64,000 bases of DNA from Owenia fusiformis (lineage: Eukaryota > Annelida > Polychaeta > Sabellida > Oweniidae), in contig CAIIXF020000005.1 of the NCBI GenBank assembly GCA_903813345.2, positions 18,231,375 to 18,295,374 on the forward strand, in the 5' to 3' direction. Of the stretch, positions 63,238-64,000 are shown piece by piece. Under the pieces are notes generated by a model. The model was not told where the DNA came from. It was given only the letters and a program-made list of their open reading frames with translations, and did no database searches. The position numbers were made by a program, and so were the translations under genes. How positions within the stretch are numbered: position 1 is the stretch's first letter; every line of letters starts with the position of its first letter.

Positions 63238-63638
63238 TGCGAGTAGAAATAATCATGATTTACGTCATTTATATATTCAAAATTAGGTCAAAGTGATGCC
63301 ATATTTGAAATCTACATGTAAAAGTACATCTAGAAAATATGGTTTTGAAAATTGTTTATCAACTTTAATTTTTGGGAAAGCATGACTTCTAGTTCGGGGA
63401 GATTCCCATAGACCCCATGTTACAAAACGTGAAATATCTTTTCTTGTATTGAATAGATAATATTTTCTTTTACTGGACATATCTTAATTTGCATTAACTA
63501 TTGGAGACATGAGGGTGATATGAAAATTGAACCACTGAAACAGATGAATATTTAAGTTAAAGGGAGCTTTCTACTATACCCGCCATGTTATCTGACCCGA
63601 ATGAGCCACCTATTGGTGAAACTGGTAACTACCTACTC
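63238..63638. repeat. Right arm of inverted repeat flanking the TLR gene
   Basis: This is the reverse complement of 59937-60337, starting about 280 bp after the TLR stop. Shared words include TAGATGTACTTTTACATG and ACAAGAAAAGATATTTCA (read on the left arm). Confidence 0.8.
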
Positions 63639-64000
63639 GTATCTGAGTTATTGCATTACTAAGCGTTCACTTGGTGAACCATTTTATATTTCTTCAATCA
63701 ATATAAGCTTCACTATTATAAGATACTTGAGCTCATTGATAAGAGACACAACTATTCACATTCATAAGTATGTTTATTCTATCTATCTTCTTTTTAATGC
63801 CTCTGTGCATTTTCAAACAAAAAGGTGTCACGCAGGATTGTGTACCTATACATGGTGACCACAAAAACTTTGACCCATTAATTTTGGAATAACTTTTTTA
63901 TTATGATGTGATCTTCTAGAATTATCATGTGGAGATATAGTGTTTCATGCGTTCCATGATGTACTTGCTGTAAAATATGTCAACCTGTTCATATTTCATG
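63639..64000. other. Right edge, nothing firm
   Basis: There is a possible Tc1/mariner-type terminus (GGTGACCACAAAAACTTTGA) near 63855, but its partner is outside the window. Confidence 0.3.

Overview
This is animal (metazoan) nuclear DNA. Genes are split by GT-AG introns, it is AT-rich, and it carries a Toll-like receptor, a secreted C-type lectin and a WDR11 orthologue, all buried in transposon debris. Many repeats resemble the 'pearl' elements described from bivalves: a tandem core of about 140 bp, then a GGAC/ACGG microsatellite, then a short hairpin tail. Together with tRNA-derived SINEs this leans towards a mollusc or another marine invertebrate, but the exact group is not settled.

The backbone is one long minus-strand gene, WDR11. 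Twelve consecutive in-phase exons run from 58473 down to 23241 and encode about 571 residues of the middle of the protein. The N-terminal exons would lie beyond 64000 and the C-terminal exons below position 1. All other genes lie inside its introns or its presumed terminal introns. They are a tandem array of short-chain dehydrogenase/reductase (SDR) genes on the plus strand (1-23.1 kb), an intronless nodulin-like MFS transporter on the minus strand (29.3-30.8 kb), a three-exon C-type lectin on the plus strand (38.6-39.8 kb), and a Toll-like receptor on the plus strand (60.5-63.0 kb).

SDR array: three copies (ATGs at 1215, 9570 and 19475) share the same five-exon structure. The first bases of the window match the 3' flank of each copy, so a fourth copy probably ends just outside. 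Copy 1 has lost the AG of its last splice acceptor. Copy 2 is intact but has collected about eight insertions that copies 1 and 3 lack. The paralogues therefore act as empty sites, giving exact ends and target-site duplications for several unnamed elements. Copy 3 looks intact and ends about 110 bp from a WDR11 exon.

Mobile DNA fills most of the rest: pearl/Helentron-like elements, Tc1/mariner and pogo-like elements, hAT-like foldback elements with 8-bp duplications, a TTAA-flanked element, a non-LTR retrotransposon remnant and two SINEs. Several are nested up to three deep. Two repeats change WDR11 splice sites directly: a minisatellite built from copies of a 3' splice site, and a 92-bp tandem duplication across another acceptor. 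The genes do not form a pathway; the shared feature is nesting inside WDR11. The TLR and lectin suggest immune roles, and SDR expansion is common in detoxification or lipid metabolism, but this is inference.
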